Positions 52,388 to 61,937 of a stretch of 64,000 nucleotides of DNA are shown piece after piece. The stretch is from Jatrophihabitans cynanchi (GTDB lineage: Bacteria > Actinomycetota > Actinomycetes > Mycobacteriales > Jatrophihabitantaceae). The notes beneath the pieces are model-generated. The model was given only the letters and a program-made list of their open reading frames with translations. It ran no database searches and was not told the DNA's origin. Position 1 is the first letter of the stretch; each line of letters begins with the position of its first letter. The translations under genes and the position numbers were made by a program. The stretch lies in NCBI RefSeq assembly GCF_027247405.1, contig NZ_CP097463.1, forward strand, positions 3,224,001-3,288,000. The letters are read 5' to 3'.

Positions 52388-54130
52388 ATGGTGGCGTGTG
52401 ATCGAGCGAGCGGCATCACGGCAGTACGGCGCCTGGGTTGCGTGGTGGTCGTCTGGATGGCCTTCGCCGGAGTCGCGGCTCTCTGCGCGACGGCGGTCGA
52501 CGCCCTGCCGCCGAGCCACGACTCGCCGATCGCTCCGGGCGGAGGCGGGCATGCCCAGGCCGGGGCTCAGGCGGGGCTGGCCCCCATGGTCGCCTCAGCC
52601 AGACCTGCCGGCGTCGCCGGCATCGACATCGCGTCCTACCAGCACCCCGGCGGAGCGGAAATCGACTGGAGTTCGGTGGCAGGCGCGGGGGTCAAGTTCG
52701 CGTACGTCAAGGCATCGGAGGGGACGACGTACGTCAATCCGTATTACAGCGACGACGCGCTGGGAGCCAAGACGGCCGGCATGTACGTCGGTGCCTACGC
52801 GTTCGGTCGACCGGACACCAACGATCCGGTCGAGCAGGCCGACGCGCTGCTGGCTGCGGCGCCCTACCGCTCCGATGGGCGGACCCTGCCTCCGATGATC
52901 GACTTGGAGGGTCCATACGCTGGTATCACCGGCGAGAACGATTGCTGGAATCTCGGCTCGTCAGCGATGCGCGCCTGGATCGGTGCGTTCGTGAACAGAC
53001 TGGAGACAAAGACCGGTGTCCGGCCGTTGCTCTACACCTCAACCAACTGGTGGAACGCGTGCACGGCGAGCAGCACTCAGTTCGCCCGCCTTCCGCTTAA
53101 CATTGCCTCCTGGGGCAGCACGTCCCCGGCACCGCTCCCAGCCGGATGGTCCTCCTACACCGTCTGGCAGTACACCGCTTCCGCGCAGATTTCCGGTATC
53201 CAGGGTGATGTCGACGGCGATGTCTTCCTCGGCTCTGTGGCGGCGTTGGATGCCTTGGCCTCTCCGGATCGCAACATCCGCTTGCAGGGCGATGTGACGG
53301 GTGACGGCATGGCCGACCTCGTCGCCGACTATGGAAGCAACACCGCGGTCATGGCGTCCGGCGGCAGTGCGTTCGCCACGCCGGCCGAATGGTCTAGCAC
53401 CCCATTTTACGGGGTGCGTGCGACGTTGAGTGCCGATGTGACGGGGGACGGCAAGAGCGATCTCGTCGCGGTCAACAGTGGCAATACCTATGTGATGACC
53501 TCTACCGGCACGGGTTTCAGTGCTCCGCGGCTGTGGTCCGGTGCGGCGTTTTACGGGGTGCGTGCGACGTTGAGTGCCGATGTGACGGGGGACGGCAAGA
53601 GCGATCTCGTCGCGGTCAACAGTGGCAATACCTATGTGATGACCTCTACCGGCACGGGTTTCAGTGCTCCGCGGCTGTGGTCCGGTGCGGCGTTTTACGG
53701 GGTGCGTGCGACGTTGAGTGCCGATGTGACGGGGGACGGCAAGAGCGATCTCGTCGCGGTCAACAGTGGCAATACCTATGTGATGACCTCTACCGGCACG
53801 GGTTTCAGTGCTCCGCGGCTGTGGTCCGGTGCGGCGTTTTACGGGGTGCGTGCGACGTTGAGTGCCGATGTGACGGGGGACGGCAAGAGCGATCTCGTCG
53901 CGGTCAACAGTGGCAATACCTATGTGATGACCTCTACCGGCACGGGTTTCAGTGCTCCGCGGCTGTGGTCCGGTGCGGCGTTTTACGGGGTGCGTGCGAC
54001 GTTGAGTGCCGATGTGACGGGGGACGGCAAGAGCGATCTCGTCGCGGTCAACAGTGGCAATACCTATGTGATGACCTCTACCGGCACCGGCTTCAGCACC
54101 CCACAAGCTTGGTCCACCGTGTTCTTCTAA
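52388..54130 (+). CDS. Secreted GH25 lysozyme with FG-GAP/VCBS-like tandem repeats
   Basis: A 580-residue exported protein. The N terminus has a long hydrophobic signal (LGCVVVVWMAFAGVAALCAT) followed by a Gly/Ala-rich linker. A GH25 muramidase domain covers about 75-290: GIDIASYQHPGGAEIDWSSV, KASEGTTYVNPYYSD and the catalytic MIDLEGP with Asp172 and Glu174. After this come one divergent and five nearly identical 48-residue repeats (each with DVTGDGKSDLVAV), resembling calcium-binding FG-GAP/VCBS repeats. Good AAAGGAG site before ATG. It probably cuts peptidoglycan during glycan or cell-wall remodelling, or acts on competitors. Confidence 0.9.
   Translation: MVACDRASGITAVRRLGCVVVVWMAFAGVAALCATAVDALPPSHDSPIAPGGGGHAQAGAQAGLAPMVASARPAGVAGIDIASYQHPGGAEIDWSSVAGAGVKFAYVKASEGTTYVNPYYSDDALGAKTAGMYVGAYAFGRPDTNDPVEQADALLAAAPYRSDGRTLPPMIDLEGPYAGITGENDCWNLGSSAMRAWIGAFVNRLETKTGVRPLLYTSTNWWNACTASSTQFARLPLNIASWGSTSPAPLPAGWSSYTVWQYTASAQISGIQGDVDGDVFLGSVAALDALASPDRNIRLQGDVTGDGMADLVADYGSNTAVMASGGSAFATPAEWSSTPFYGVRATLSADVTGDGKSDLVAVNSGNTYVMTSTGTGFSAPRLWSGAAFYGVRATLSADVTGDGKSDLVAVNSGNTYVMTSTGTGFSAPRLWSGAAFYGVRATLSADVTGDGKSDLVAVNSGNTYVMTSTGTGFSAPRLWSGAAFYGVRATLSADVTGDGKSDLVAVNSGNTYVMTSTGTGFSAPRLWSGAAFYGVRATLSADVTGDGKSDLVAVNSGNTYVMTSTGTGFSTPQAWSTVFF
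53405..54124 (+). repeat. Five 144-bp tandem repeats in the lysozyme gene
   Basis: Units begin at 53405, 53549, 53693, 53837 and 53981, each 144 bp (48 codons). By eye the first four are identical base for base and the fifth differs only in its last ~35 bp. The preceding segment (about 53276-53404) encodes a diverged copy. Perfect identity suggests recent expansion or gene conversion, and the copy number could be an assembly artefact. Confidence 0.93.
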
Positions 54131-54217
54131 CGCGCCACGTCGGGACAATGCCAATGCGGCCAGACGATAAGGTGAGCAGCGGTTTCGGCATGCATGTCCT
54201 GATTGGGAGAACATTCG

Positions 54218-55309
54218 GTGATTTCCACGGCCCAGGTACGGCGGATCGGCTTCGGAGCGTCCGGCGTGCTATCCGTGCTCGCAGCAGTGTTCGCTGCGAT
54301 CGGCAACGCCCGCGTCGCGCTTACGCTTCTGAGTTTGGCCGTCGCGGCATTCGTCGTCGCGCTGTGGACATCCACCCGCACCGTGATCAACCGCCTGGTC
54401 GTGTTCGAGCGGCACGTCTCTCGTTCGCTCACCGGTGCAGGTGGGCGCGGTTCGCGGCAGCCAGACCCGCAACGACTCCTCGATGCGTTGGAGCGGATCG
54501 GCACCCAACTGAACGACCTACCGATCGTCGCGCAGCAGTCGGTAGTAGCGACCGAGACGCTCGGCCGACTTTTGGAGGCGCGCGCGAGCGCGACTGAGGC
54601 TGCCGGCACCCGGCACCGCAGCGTGCTGCATCGTCTGGACCAAGTGGAGACCCAACTCCAGCAGGCGCCCGGACTGACTGTTGAGATGGCGCGTCTGGCC
54701 GAGCGACTCGGCGTGGGGCCGGGGAGCCTGCCCCTGCCGGGCGGATGGGCGCTGACCGGGCAGACCCTGCTTGCGCTCGTGGACGAAGTGCTCAGCTCGA
54801 CGCGCGAGAACATCGTCGAGTGTGGCTGCGGGACGTCTACGGTATGGATTGCACTGGCGCTCCGGCACCGCGGTACCGGACACGTCTTCGCGTTAGAGCA
54901 CGAGGTGAGGTTCGCCGGGCTGGCGCGCGATCAGCTCCGGGCGCACGGACTCGAACAGTGGGCGACCGTCATCGATGCACCGCTAGCGGACACGGTGATC
55001 GAGGGCGAGAGTGTCCAGTGGTACGACCTCGCCGCCCTGGACCTACTGCCTGACCGCATCGATCTGCTCTTCGTTGACGGGCCACCCGGTGACACCGGAC
55101 GATTGGCTCGCCGGCCCGCGTATGTGCTGTTGCAGTCGCGCCTCTATGACGACTCGGTCGTAGTGCTGGATGACACGAATCGTCCGGCGGAAAAGGAGAT
55201 CTCCGAAGACTGGCTGAGCCGTTCAACGCCTCATGGGCACCTCATCGAGCGCGCCAAGATCGGCCGATCGACGTTCTACGACATGCGGGCGCCCGCCCAG
55301 GAGTCGTGA
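54218..55309 (+). CDS. Membrane-anchored SAM-dependent methyltransferase-like protein
   Basis: A 363-residue protein. Two N-terminal membrane helices (about 10-30 and 34-52) and a coiled-coil segment (about 85-150) precede a class I methyltransferase-like domain: ENIVECGCGTSTVWIALALR (motif I), VFALEHEVRFAGLARDQLR and LLFVDGPPGDTGRLARRP. The last block is shared with FkbM/class I-like methyltransferases. GTG at 54218 with GGGAGAA upstream is preferred to a TTG five codons earlier. It overlaps the next glycosyltransferase by GTGA. Acceptor unknown; the membrane anchor suggests a lipid-linked or surface-directed glycan. Confidence 0.75.
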   Translation: MISTAQVRRIGFGASGVLSVLAAVFAAIGNARVALTLLSLAVAAFVVALWTSTRTVINRLVVFERHVSRSLTGAGGRGSRQPDPQRLLDALERIGTQLNDLPIVAQQSVVATETLGRLLEARASATEAAGTRHRSVLHRLDQVETQLQQAPGLTVEMARLAERLGVGPGSLPLPGGWALTGQTLLALVDEVLSSTRENIVECGCGTSTVWIALALRHRGTGHVFALEHEVRFAGLARDQLRAHGLEQWATVIDAPLADTVIEGESVQWYDLAALDLLPDRIDLLFVDGPPGDTGRLARRPAYVLLQSRLYDDSVVVLDDTNRPAEKEISEDWLSRSTPHGHLIERAKIGRSTFYDMRAPAQES

Positions 55310-58300
55310 TCGGTGTGGACAACACGATCCGCGATGCTCCGGAGGACATCCAAGCGAGACGCCTTATCACCCTCGGATTATTCGATCGCGTGTTCTATCA
55401 AGCGCAGTGCCGCGTAGAGTTCGACAGCGACCTCGCTGCGGCCCGACACGCGATTCGCTGGGGCGCGAAGCGCGGCTGGGCGTTCCATCCCCTCGTCGAG
55501 CCGGATTACCTGCCGATCGGTTGGACGACGGCATGGAAGGAACGCGGCAATTTCAGACGCTTGCTCGAGCGGTTGATCAACACCGCGGAGCCGCGCGATC
55601 TGAGTCCGCTGTTCTCGCCACGACGATGGCTCGAGCTACACCCGGACGCCGGCACGCATCCGGCTGGAGCATTGGGCCACTTCCTAGAGACGGCGCGGCC
55701 GGACACTGTCCTTCCCACTCCAGAGGACTTTCTCGGTGCACCGCCCAGCTGGGGTCGCGTGCGCGAGGAGGCGCTGCGGCGTGCTGACGAGTACGGCCAT
55801 CAACTCGCACGCGTCCGCAAACGCACGATCGACGTGTGGAACGCGCGGGACCATGCCGACTGGTTGCGGCGGTGGGCAGCAGCTCCGGTACCTCGATTCG
55901 CCGACCGTCCTGCCGTCTCTGTGGTTATGCCTGTCAAGGATCGTCCGCAGATCGTCGTAGATGCCATCGCGTCCATCCAGGCGCAAACGCACCGGGACTG
56001 GGAACTGCTGGTTGTCGACGATGGCTCCACGGACCACACCCCGCAGGTGCTGCACGAGCTAGCCGGACAGGACCCGCGCATCCGGGTGTTCGAGCTGCCC
56101 GTGTCCGGTGGAGCGGCCGCCGCCCGCAACGTAGGCATCCGCCAGGCCCGAGGGATATACACCACGTTCCTCGACTCGGACAACGTGTGGGAACCGGTAT
56201 TCCTGCAGCTCTCGCTCGCCGCTATGCATGGACAGGGCTTACGCGTGGCCCATGCTGTCGCCGAGGTGACGGTGGGCGGCCCTGCGACCTACCTCGCGTT
56301 CCAGGGCGACTACGACGATCTCATAATCAAGAATCACGTCCCGCTGATCGTCCTGGTCGCGGAGACGCAGTTGCTGCGCGAGGTCGGCGGCTTGGACGAA
56401 TCGTTCCGGCGCTGGATGGACCATGATCTGGTGTTGCGGTTGTCCCGTAGGACACCGATCACTTTGCTTCCATTTATCGGGGCACGCTACGACAGCGTCG
56501 AGGGCTCGGCAGATCGCATCACCCGAACCGAGTCGGACAACTGGGAATTTGCGGCGCTCGGCAAGAACCTCGTCGACTGGCAGGCGGAAGAGGAACGCCT
56601 CGGCGAGCGGGTTCGAGGTCGCACCTCCATCCTGATGCCGACATTCCGTGACTTCACGATGACGAGGCGCGCTGTGCTGGCCGTGCTGGCACAGGCCGAT
56701 GCTGCGCAGGCGAACGTCGAGGTGGTGGTCATCGACAACGGGTCGCAGCGGTCGGTTTCCGCATTGCTCTGGGCCACATTCGCGGGCGATGCTCGAGTAG
56801 TCGTGCGACGGCTTGCGCGCAACTACAACTTTGCCGGCGGCTGCAATGCAGCCTTCGCCTACTCAACCGGCGCGCGCGTCGTCTTCCTGAACAACGACAC
56901 CGTGGTGCGGGCGGACTGGCTCGAGCCCTTGGTTGCTCCCTTGGCCGATCCGGATGTACTCGGTACGCAGCCGTTGCTGCTCTTCCCCGACGACACCGTC
57001 CAGTCGGCGGGAACGGTCTTCCTTGCGGACGAGCGGGTGGCAAGTCCGTTCCTCCCAGGTCATCCTGCCGAGGACGCCCGCCGCGACTCAGGGGGCGGGT
57101 TCGAGGCGGTCACCGCGGCTGCGCTCGCGATGCGGGCGGAGGACGTGATCGCGCTGCACGGCTTCGACTGCTTGTACGCCAACGGAATGGAGGACGTCGA
57201 CCTGTGCCTTCGCGCACGGGAGCGGAACCCGCGGGGGTTCTTCAGCGTGATCCACGACTCGGTGGTTACCCACTACGAAAGCCGCACACCAGGCCGCGGC
57301 ACGTACATCGCTGAGAACCGCCGCATCTTCCTGGACCGCTGGCGGGGTAGGTTGCCCGCCGGCACGGACGGCAGAGATCGCTACCTGGCAGTCGGCTTTG
57401 AGGTAGCGGCAGTGCAGGGCGACGGATCGCCTTACCCGGCGCCGCGAGCTGTGCTGAGCCGGCCGGGCTCGGCACTGGAGAGGGCGACGGCGCAACGGGT
57501 TCCACAACGGCTGCGCTGGTCGATCAACATCAGCTCGGTCCCCGGACCTGGCGGGGACCGCTGGGGCGATAGTCATTTCGCCGCGGCGCTCACGGGCGCC
57601 CTAGGCGCGCTGCAGCAGGAACCGGTGGTTTTCCGGCACGGGGCGCATGACAGTTCGGTTGCACACTTGTCGGACGTGGTGCTGACACTGCGCGGCTTGA
57701 CCCCGGCCCACCCGCAGCCGGGCGCAGTAAACGTGCTCTGGGTGATCAGCCACCCGGACCTTGTGGACGTGCGGGAGGTGCAGCAGTTCGACATCGTGGC
57801 GTCGGCGTCTCCTGCGTGGGCCGAGGCGATGAGCCGCACATCCGGGCGGCCCGTGCACGTCGTCTACCAGGCAACTGACCCGAGCCTGTTCGCACCGCGC
57901 TTCGTGCGAGACGACGGCCACTCCGTGCTGTTTGTCGGTGGGACGCGCGGCCAGGAGTCACGGCAGATCGTGAGCGACGCGCTGGAAGCACAGGTCGAGC
58001 TGGCGGTGTATGGGCCGGGTTGGGCCGGGCGGTTGCCCGACGGGGTGCTGCAGGCGGCGTACCTGGAGAACGTCGACCTCAGCAACGCCTATGGGTCGGC
58101 CGGCGTCGTGCTCAACGATCATTGGCCGGATATGGCCGCCAACGGGTTCTTGAACAACCGGCTCTTTGACGCGGTTGCGTCGGGCGCTCGAGTGATCAGC
58201 GACCGGGTGGACGGGATCGAGGAGCTGTTCAGAGGTTCGGTTCGTACGTATGCCACGGTCGAGGAGCTGGCATATCTGTGCAGCGGTGCAGGGCGGCTGA

Positions 58301-58428
58301 GCTTCGCCCCCGCCGCCGAGCGGATTGAGGTCGCCGAGCGCATACGTGCGGAGCACTCCTTCGCTGCCCGGGCCGAACAGTTGCTGATGCTGGTTCAGGA
58401 TGCGTTACGCGAGCGTGCGAGGGGTTGA
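55306..58428 (+). CDS. 1040-residue three-domain glycosyltransferase (GT2-GT2-GT4-like)
   Basis: A cytoplasmic multidomain transferase. After an N-terminal helical region, a first GT2 domain starts near 202 (AVSVVMPVKDRPQIVVDAI, LLVVDDGSTDHTPQ), a second near 438 (TSILMPTFRDFTMTRRAVLA, FLNNDTVVRADWLEPLV with its DxD-type site) and a third region of GT4/GT-B type from about 745 (INISSVPGPGGDRWGDSHFA, VLWVISHPDLVD, FVGGTRGQESRQIVSDALEA). Such fusions add several sugars in sequence to a growing glycan, as in teichoic-acid-like or rhamnan polymerases. It ends the long rightward operon and converges with the dehydrogenase gene. Confidence 0.85.
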   Translation: MIGVDNTIRDAPEDIQARRLITLGLFDRVFYQAQCRVEFDSDLAAARHAIRWGAKRGWAFHPLVEPDYLPIGWTTAWKERGNFRRLLERLINTAEPRDLSPLFSPRRWLELHPDAGTHPAGALGHFLETARPDTVLPTPEDFLGAPPSWGRVREEALRRADEYGHQLARVRKRTIDVWNARDHADWLRRWAAAPVPRFADRPAVSVVMPVKDRPQIVVDAIASIQAQTHRDWELLVVDDGSTDHTPQVLHELAGQDPRIRVFELPVSGGAAAARNVGIRQARGIYTTFLDSDNVWEPVFLQLSLAAMHGQGLRVAHAVAEVTVGGPATYLAFQGDYDDLIIKNHVPLIVLVAETQLLREVGGLDESFRRWMDHDLVLRLSRRTPITLLPFIGARYDSVEGSADRITRTESDNWEFAALGKNLVDWQAEEERLGERVRGRTSILMPTFRDFTMTRRAVLAVLAQADAAQANVEVVVIDNGSQRSVSALLWATFAGDARVVVRRLARNYNFAGGCNAAFAYSTGARVVFLNNDTVVRADWLEPLVAPLADPDVLGTQPLLLFPDDTVQSAGTVFLADERVASPFLPGHPAEDARRDSGGGFEAVTAAALAMRAEDVIALHGFDCLYANGMEDVDLCLRARERNPRGFFSVIHDSVVTHYESRTPGRGTYIAENRRIFLDRWRGRLPAGTDGRDRYLAVGFEVAAVQGDGSPYPAPRAVLSRPGSALERATAQRVPQRLRWSINISSVPGPGGDRWGDSHFAAALTGALGALQQEPVVFRHGAHDSSVAHLSDVVLTLRGLTPAHPQPGAVNVLWVISHPDLVDVREVQQFDIVASASPAWAEAMSRTSGRPVHVVYQATDPSLFAPRFVRDDGHSVLFVGGTRGQESRQIVSDALEAQVELAVYGPGWAGRLPDGVLQAAYLENVDLSNAYGSAGVVLNDHWPDMAANGFLNNRLFDAVASGARVISDRVDGIEELFRGSVRTYATVEELAYLCSGAGRLSFAPAAERIEVAERIRAEHSFAARAEQLLMLVQDALRERARG

Positions 58429-58438
58429 GGGTGCACGC

Positions 58439-59698
58439 TCATAGGCGGTGTGCCTTCGGATCCCGAGCCACTCCTCGGGTGTCGAAGAAGTGGCGGGACA
58501 TCGCTACGAGTGCAGCTATGTCATATACGGAATGGTTCTGCACAAGGATCACCAGGTCGGCCTCGGCGACCGCGCCGGGCAAACTCTCGTCGGGCACGCG
58601 CTCGGCCGCAACCTTCCAATCGAAGATGTGCGGGTCGTGATAGGACAGCGTGGCGCCGAGCGCCGCGAGTTGCCGTCCGAGCGGCACCGCTGGGGACTCG
58701 CGCTCGTCTGCAATGTCGGCCTTGTAGGTCACTCCCAGCAGCAGTACCGACGCGCCCTTGGTGGCCTTGCCTGCGTCATTCAGGATTCGCTGGGCGCGGC
58801 CGGCGACGTAAGCCGGCATTGTCGCGTTGATCTCCTGCGCCAACTCGACGAACCGGAAGGGATACCCGAGTTGAGATCGGATGCGATGCGAGAGGTAGTT
58901 GGGGTCGATCGGAATGCAGTGCCCGCCAACACCAGGGCCGGGATAGAACGGCTGGAAGCCGAACGGCTTGGACGACGCCATTTCGATGACGTTCCACAGG
59001 TCGATTCCGAGTTCGTGGCAGAACCTGGCCATCTCGTTGACCAAGGCGATGTTGATGTGCCGATACGTGTTCTCCAGCAGCTTTGCCGTCTCGGCCTCGC
59101 GCGTGCCTTTGGCCCGAACTATGCGGTCCACGAAGCGCTCGTAGAACTGCGCTGCGCGATCGCCGCAGGCGGACGTCAGTCCGCCGACGACCTTCGGCGT
59201 GTTGGTCATTCCCCAGTGAGGGTTGCCGGGATCGATTCGCTCGGGCGAGAACGCGAGGGCAAAATCCTCGCCGGCACGGAGCCCGGACAGCTCCTCAAGC
59301 GTCGGCGCGACCACTTCCTCGGTCGTGCCTGGATATGTCGTCGACTCGAGGATCACGAGCATGCCCGCTCGTAGGTTGCGGCCCACCGCCGCTACCGCCG
59401 CGCGTACTGCACCGAGATCCGGGCCGCCGTCTTTGGACAGTGGGGTCGGCACGCAGATTACGGCGACCTCACTGGCTGCGATGACGGCTTCGTCCGTGCC
59501 GGGTGAGAAACCTCGCGCCAGCATCTGACGAACGGTTTCGTCCGAGAGGTCGTCGACATGCGAACGACCCGCGGCGAGCCCAGCGACAATGGCCGGATCC
59601 ACGTCAAGTCCGGCGATCCGCAAGCCTCGTCCGCTCGCGGCCTCAGCAAGTGGCAGTCCGACATAACCAAGGCCGATGACTACCGCATCAAAGCTCAT
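58439..59698 (-). CDS. UDP-glucose/UDP-ManNAc 6-dehydrogenase family
   Basis: A 419-residue nucleotide-sugar dehydrogenase that makes a uronic acid nucleotide from UDP-glucose, UDP-GlcNAc or UDP-ManNAc. The N-terminal Rossmann motif VIGLGYVGLPLAEAASGRGL, the ESTTYPGTTEEV block, catalytic Cys261 in GVGGHCIPIDPNYLSHR, and the C-terminal LLGVTYKADIADERESPAVP are all present; the GHCIPIDP form is the WecC/WbpA-like type. The frame extends 36 codons upstream, but ATG at 59698 has GAGGAGGA just before it. It is on the opposite strand from the operon with its own promoter. Confidence 0.9.
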   Translation of the reverse strand: MSFDAVVIGLGYVGLPLAEAASGRGLRIAGLDVDPAIVAGLAAGRSHVDDLSDETVRQMLARGFSPGTDEAVIAASEVAVICVPTPLSKDGGPDLGAVRAAVAAVGRNLRAGMLVILESTTYPGTTEEVVAPTLEELSGLRAGEDFALAFSPERIDPGNPHWGMTNTPKVVGGLTSACGDRAAQFYERFVDRIVRAKGTREAETAKLLENTYRHINIALVNEMARFCHELGIDLWNVIEMASSKPFGFQPFYPGPGVGGHCIPIDPNYLSHRIRSQLGYPFRFVELAQEINATMPAYVAGRAQRILNDAGKATKGASVLLLGVTYKADIADERESPAVPLGRQLAALGATLSYHDPHIFDWKVAAERVPDESLPGAVAEADLVILVQNHSVYDIAALVAMSRHFFDTRGVARDPKAHRL

Positions 59699-60072
59699 GC
59701 ATCTCCTCCTCAAAGGTGCCCGGCAAACGTACTCTGCACAGACACATCGACTGACAGCCAGCCACCCCGCAGCGAAGCCGCCGGGTGCCGCCCTGGCCGC
59801 CCGCAAGACTTCCGCGCGTGCCCCGATCGAGCGTTCAGCAGCGCCATTCGTGGAGCGCGATGCTGGCTGGAGCTACTGTGCGGGTGATGGTGTCGGGGCG
59901 GCCTGATCGCTCGGGCGCTGACACGTGGGCCGATGCAGTGATCCCGCTCGCGGCGGGACTCGCTCCACGTCGAACGTACGCTGATGGTGCGCTGGCCTGA
60001 GGCGGAGCGCCCGACCAACTCTGGCAGGCGGGGCCACGGTCGGGATGGGGCCCGCGCGACTCGTGTTGAATC
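59699..60072. other. Divergent intergenic region
   Basis: 374 bp between the leftward dehydrogenase and the rightward GT61-type gene. It should contain both promoters. I see no gene, repeat or strong dyad in it. Confidence 0.6.
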
Positions 60073-61911
60073 ATGTCCGTGGACAAGGTCGTATCGGGAC
60101 TGTCGAACGCGGTCGGCTCGGACTGCGTCGGACGATCTGACCTTGCGCGATTATGGCGACGCGCGAGAGCCACGGACTGGGGCGACACTCGTCCGCTCCG
60201 CGCATTTTTCGAGTTGACGGCGCAGGTGGTGTGCCGCAACCCGGCTGGGAAGATTCTCATTGCCGGCGGACCGCAGGCCGACACGCTCCTTGGCGTCGTC
60301 AGCGAAACCTGGCCCGGGCGGACCGTGCACGCTGTTCGCCTCGGCGACGATGAGTCGATGGCGCACGCGCTACTGAGCGCCACGGGCCCGTTCGACGTGG
60401 TACTCCAAACAGCGGATATGGATGCGCAGCAGCAGGTGGATCTCTTCCACCGGCTCTTCATGCACCTTGGGCTGGGCGGCGCCTACCTCACGCCACGCGT
60501 GATCCCCGCCGCACCCGATGACACCCGATCCGGCCCGGTCGGGCCGGTTCTCGTCCCGAACGAGGATCTGCCCCCCGGAGTACCGTTCCGCGACCTGTGG
60601 ACCCTCGTCTCCGCCGCGCAGTCCGCGCGCATGAGGGACTTCTCGACCGAGGCGCAGGACGAGCCGACTTACCGTGACGTCCGTGGGCTCGGTCGGCACC
60701 TCGCCGAGGTGCACGTCGAGAGCAAGATGATGTTGATCACCAACGGCTTTCGGACGCAGTCGAAGCTCACCGAAGCCGAGACTGATGAGGTCCTGTGCCG
60801 GCTGCCCGGGATCGGCCGCGAGATCGCGTCACGTCCCGCCGCGTCCCTCATTGCAAACGGATCCTTTGCGCACAACCTCGGCAGCGACCCGTATTTCCGG
60901 ACTGTCATGACCTCGCCCAAGATCGCGCTTCGGCTGTACGAGCAGCCGATCTGTTCGCGCGGCCAGGTTGTGACGCGCGGCGACTTCCTGTTTCCTGACT
61001 CGTTCCGCCATCACATGTCGCCGCGACTTACGAACATCTACGTGGAGGAGTCGGCCCCGCGGTTCGGCTACGTCCGTCGCGACGTCTCGATGCCCGACGA
61101 GCTGCCCGGGTCCTGGTACCACCTGGACTCGGAATGGCCGGACGAGTTCGGTCACTTCACGACCGAGGTCGTCGGTCGCCTCTGGGGGTGGGACGAAGCG
61201 CGCCGGCACGATCCGGGAATCAAGGTGCTGACCACGTTCAAGCACGATCGCGAACCGAAGCAGCTCACGTCATACGCACGCGAGATCTTTGCCGCTATGG
61301 GGATCGAGCCCGACGACGTGGTTGCGTTCGAGCGCCCTTGTCGTCCCGAGCGTCTTTACTCGGCTACCTCGATGTTCTCGAGTTACGACTACGTACATCC
61401 GGACATCAGCCAGATCTGGGATCGGTTGGCCGCCGCGTTGACGCACGGGATCGCCCCGGAAGCTGGAGCATCCCGCCGGGTCTTCTGCACCCGGCCGCGC
61501 GAGCTCAAGCGACTGTGCCGGAACTCCGCCGAGGTCGAGGAGCTGTTCGTCAAGTACGGGTTCGACGTCGTTGCACCGGAGACCATGTCGTTCGCGGACC
61601 AGATCCAAGTGTTTCGCAGCGCGGAGATCATCGGTGGCTTCGCGGGCAGCGCACTGTTCCAGCTCGCGTTCTGCGACCAGCCGAAAACGGTCTTCACGAT
61701 CGGGCCGGACACGTACACCGCTCGCAACGAGCACATGATCGCAGCGATCCGCGGCCATCACATCATTTCAACCTGGTGCCGGGCCGAGCTGCCGCACCCG
61801 GTCGGCTCATGGAGCAAAGCGGCGTTCGGGTCCGCGTACACGTTTGACTTCGAACGCGACGGCCGATTCCTACGGGAACGTCTCGACCGTGCGCTGTCTG
61901 AGCTGGGTTGA
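60073..61911 (+). CDS. GT61 (DUF563) glycosyltransferase with N-terminal methyltransferase-like half
   Basis: A 612-residue protein. The C-terminal half (about 335-612) fits the GT61/DUF563 family: WPDEFGHFTTEVVGRLWGWD, YVHPDISQIW, RRVFCTRPRELKRLCRNSAE and the strongly conserved MSFADQIQVFRSAEIIGGFA followed by GSALFQLAFC. The N-terminal half begins like a class I methyltransferase (ILIAGGPQADTLLGVV, then VVLQTADMDAQQQVDLFHRL and LGLGGAYLTPRVIP) but the glycine motif is imperfect, so it may be a dead or binding domain. Start ATG at 60073 is the only choice in frame. Donor and acceptor are unknown. Confidence 0.75.
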   Translation: MSVDKVVSGLSNAVGSDCVGRSDLARLWRRARATDWGDTRPLRAFFELTAQVVCRNPAGKILIAGGPQADTLLGVVSETWPGRTVHAVRLGDDESMAHALLSATGPFDVVLQTADMDAQQQVDLFHRLFMHLGLGGAYLTPRVIPAAPDDTRSGPVGPVLVPNEDLPPGVPFRDLWTLVSAAQSARMRDFSTEAQDEPTYRDVRGLGRHLAEVHVESKMMLITNGFRTQSKLTEAETDEVLCRLPGIGREIASRPAASLIANGSFAHNLGSDPYFRTVMTSPKIALRLYEQPICSRGQVVTRGDFLFPDSFRHHMSPRLTNIYVEESAPRFGYVRRDVSMPDELPGSWYHLDSEWPDEFGHFTTEVVGRLWGWDEARRHDPGIKVLTTFKHDREPKQLTSYAREIFAAMGIEPDDVVAFERPCRPERLYSATSMFSSYDYVHPDISQIWDRLAAALTHGIAPEAGASRRVFCTRPRELKRLCRNSAEVEELFVKYGFDVVAPETMSFADQIQVFRSAEIIGGFAGSALFQLAFCDQPKTVFTIGPDTYTARNEHMIAAIRGHHIISTWCRAELPHPVGSWSKAAFGSAYTFDFERDGRFLRERLDRALSELG

Positions 61912-61937
61912 ACTGGCGCATCAGCAATCGGATGCGC

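Noticed and set aside
53039-54214. Repetitive open frame antisense to the lysozyme repeats
   Set aside because: Its repeats only mirror the 144-bp coding repeats on the plus strand. It has no start context and no domain.
59785-60000. Small gene between the dehydrogenase and the GT61 gene
   Set aside because: Short open frames in several phases, no ribosome-binding site and no similarity that I recognise.
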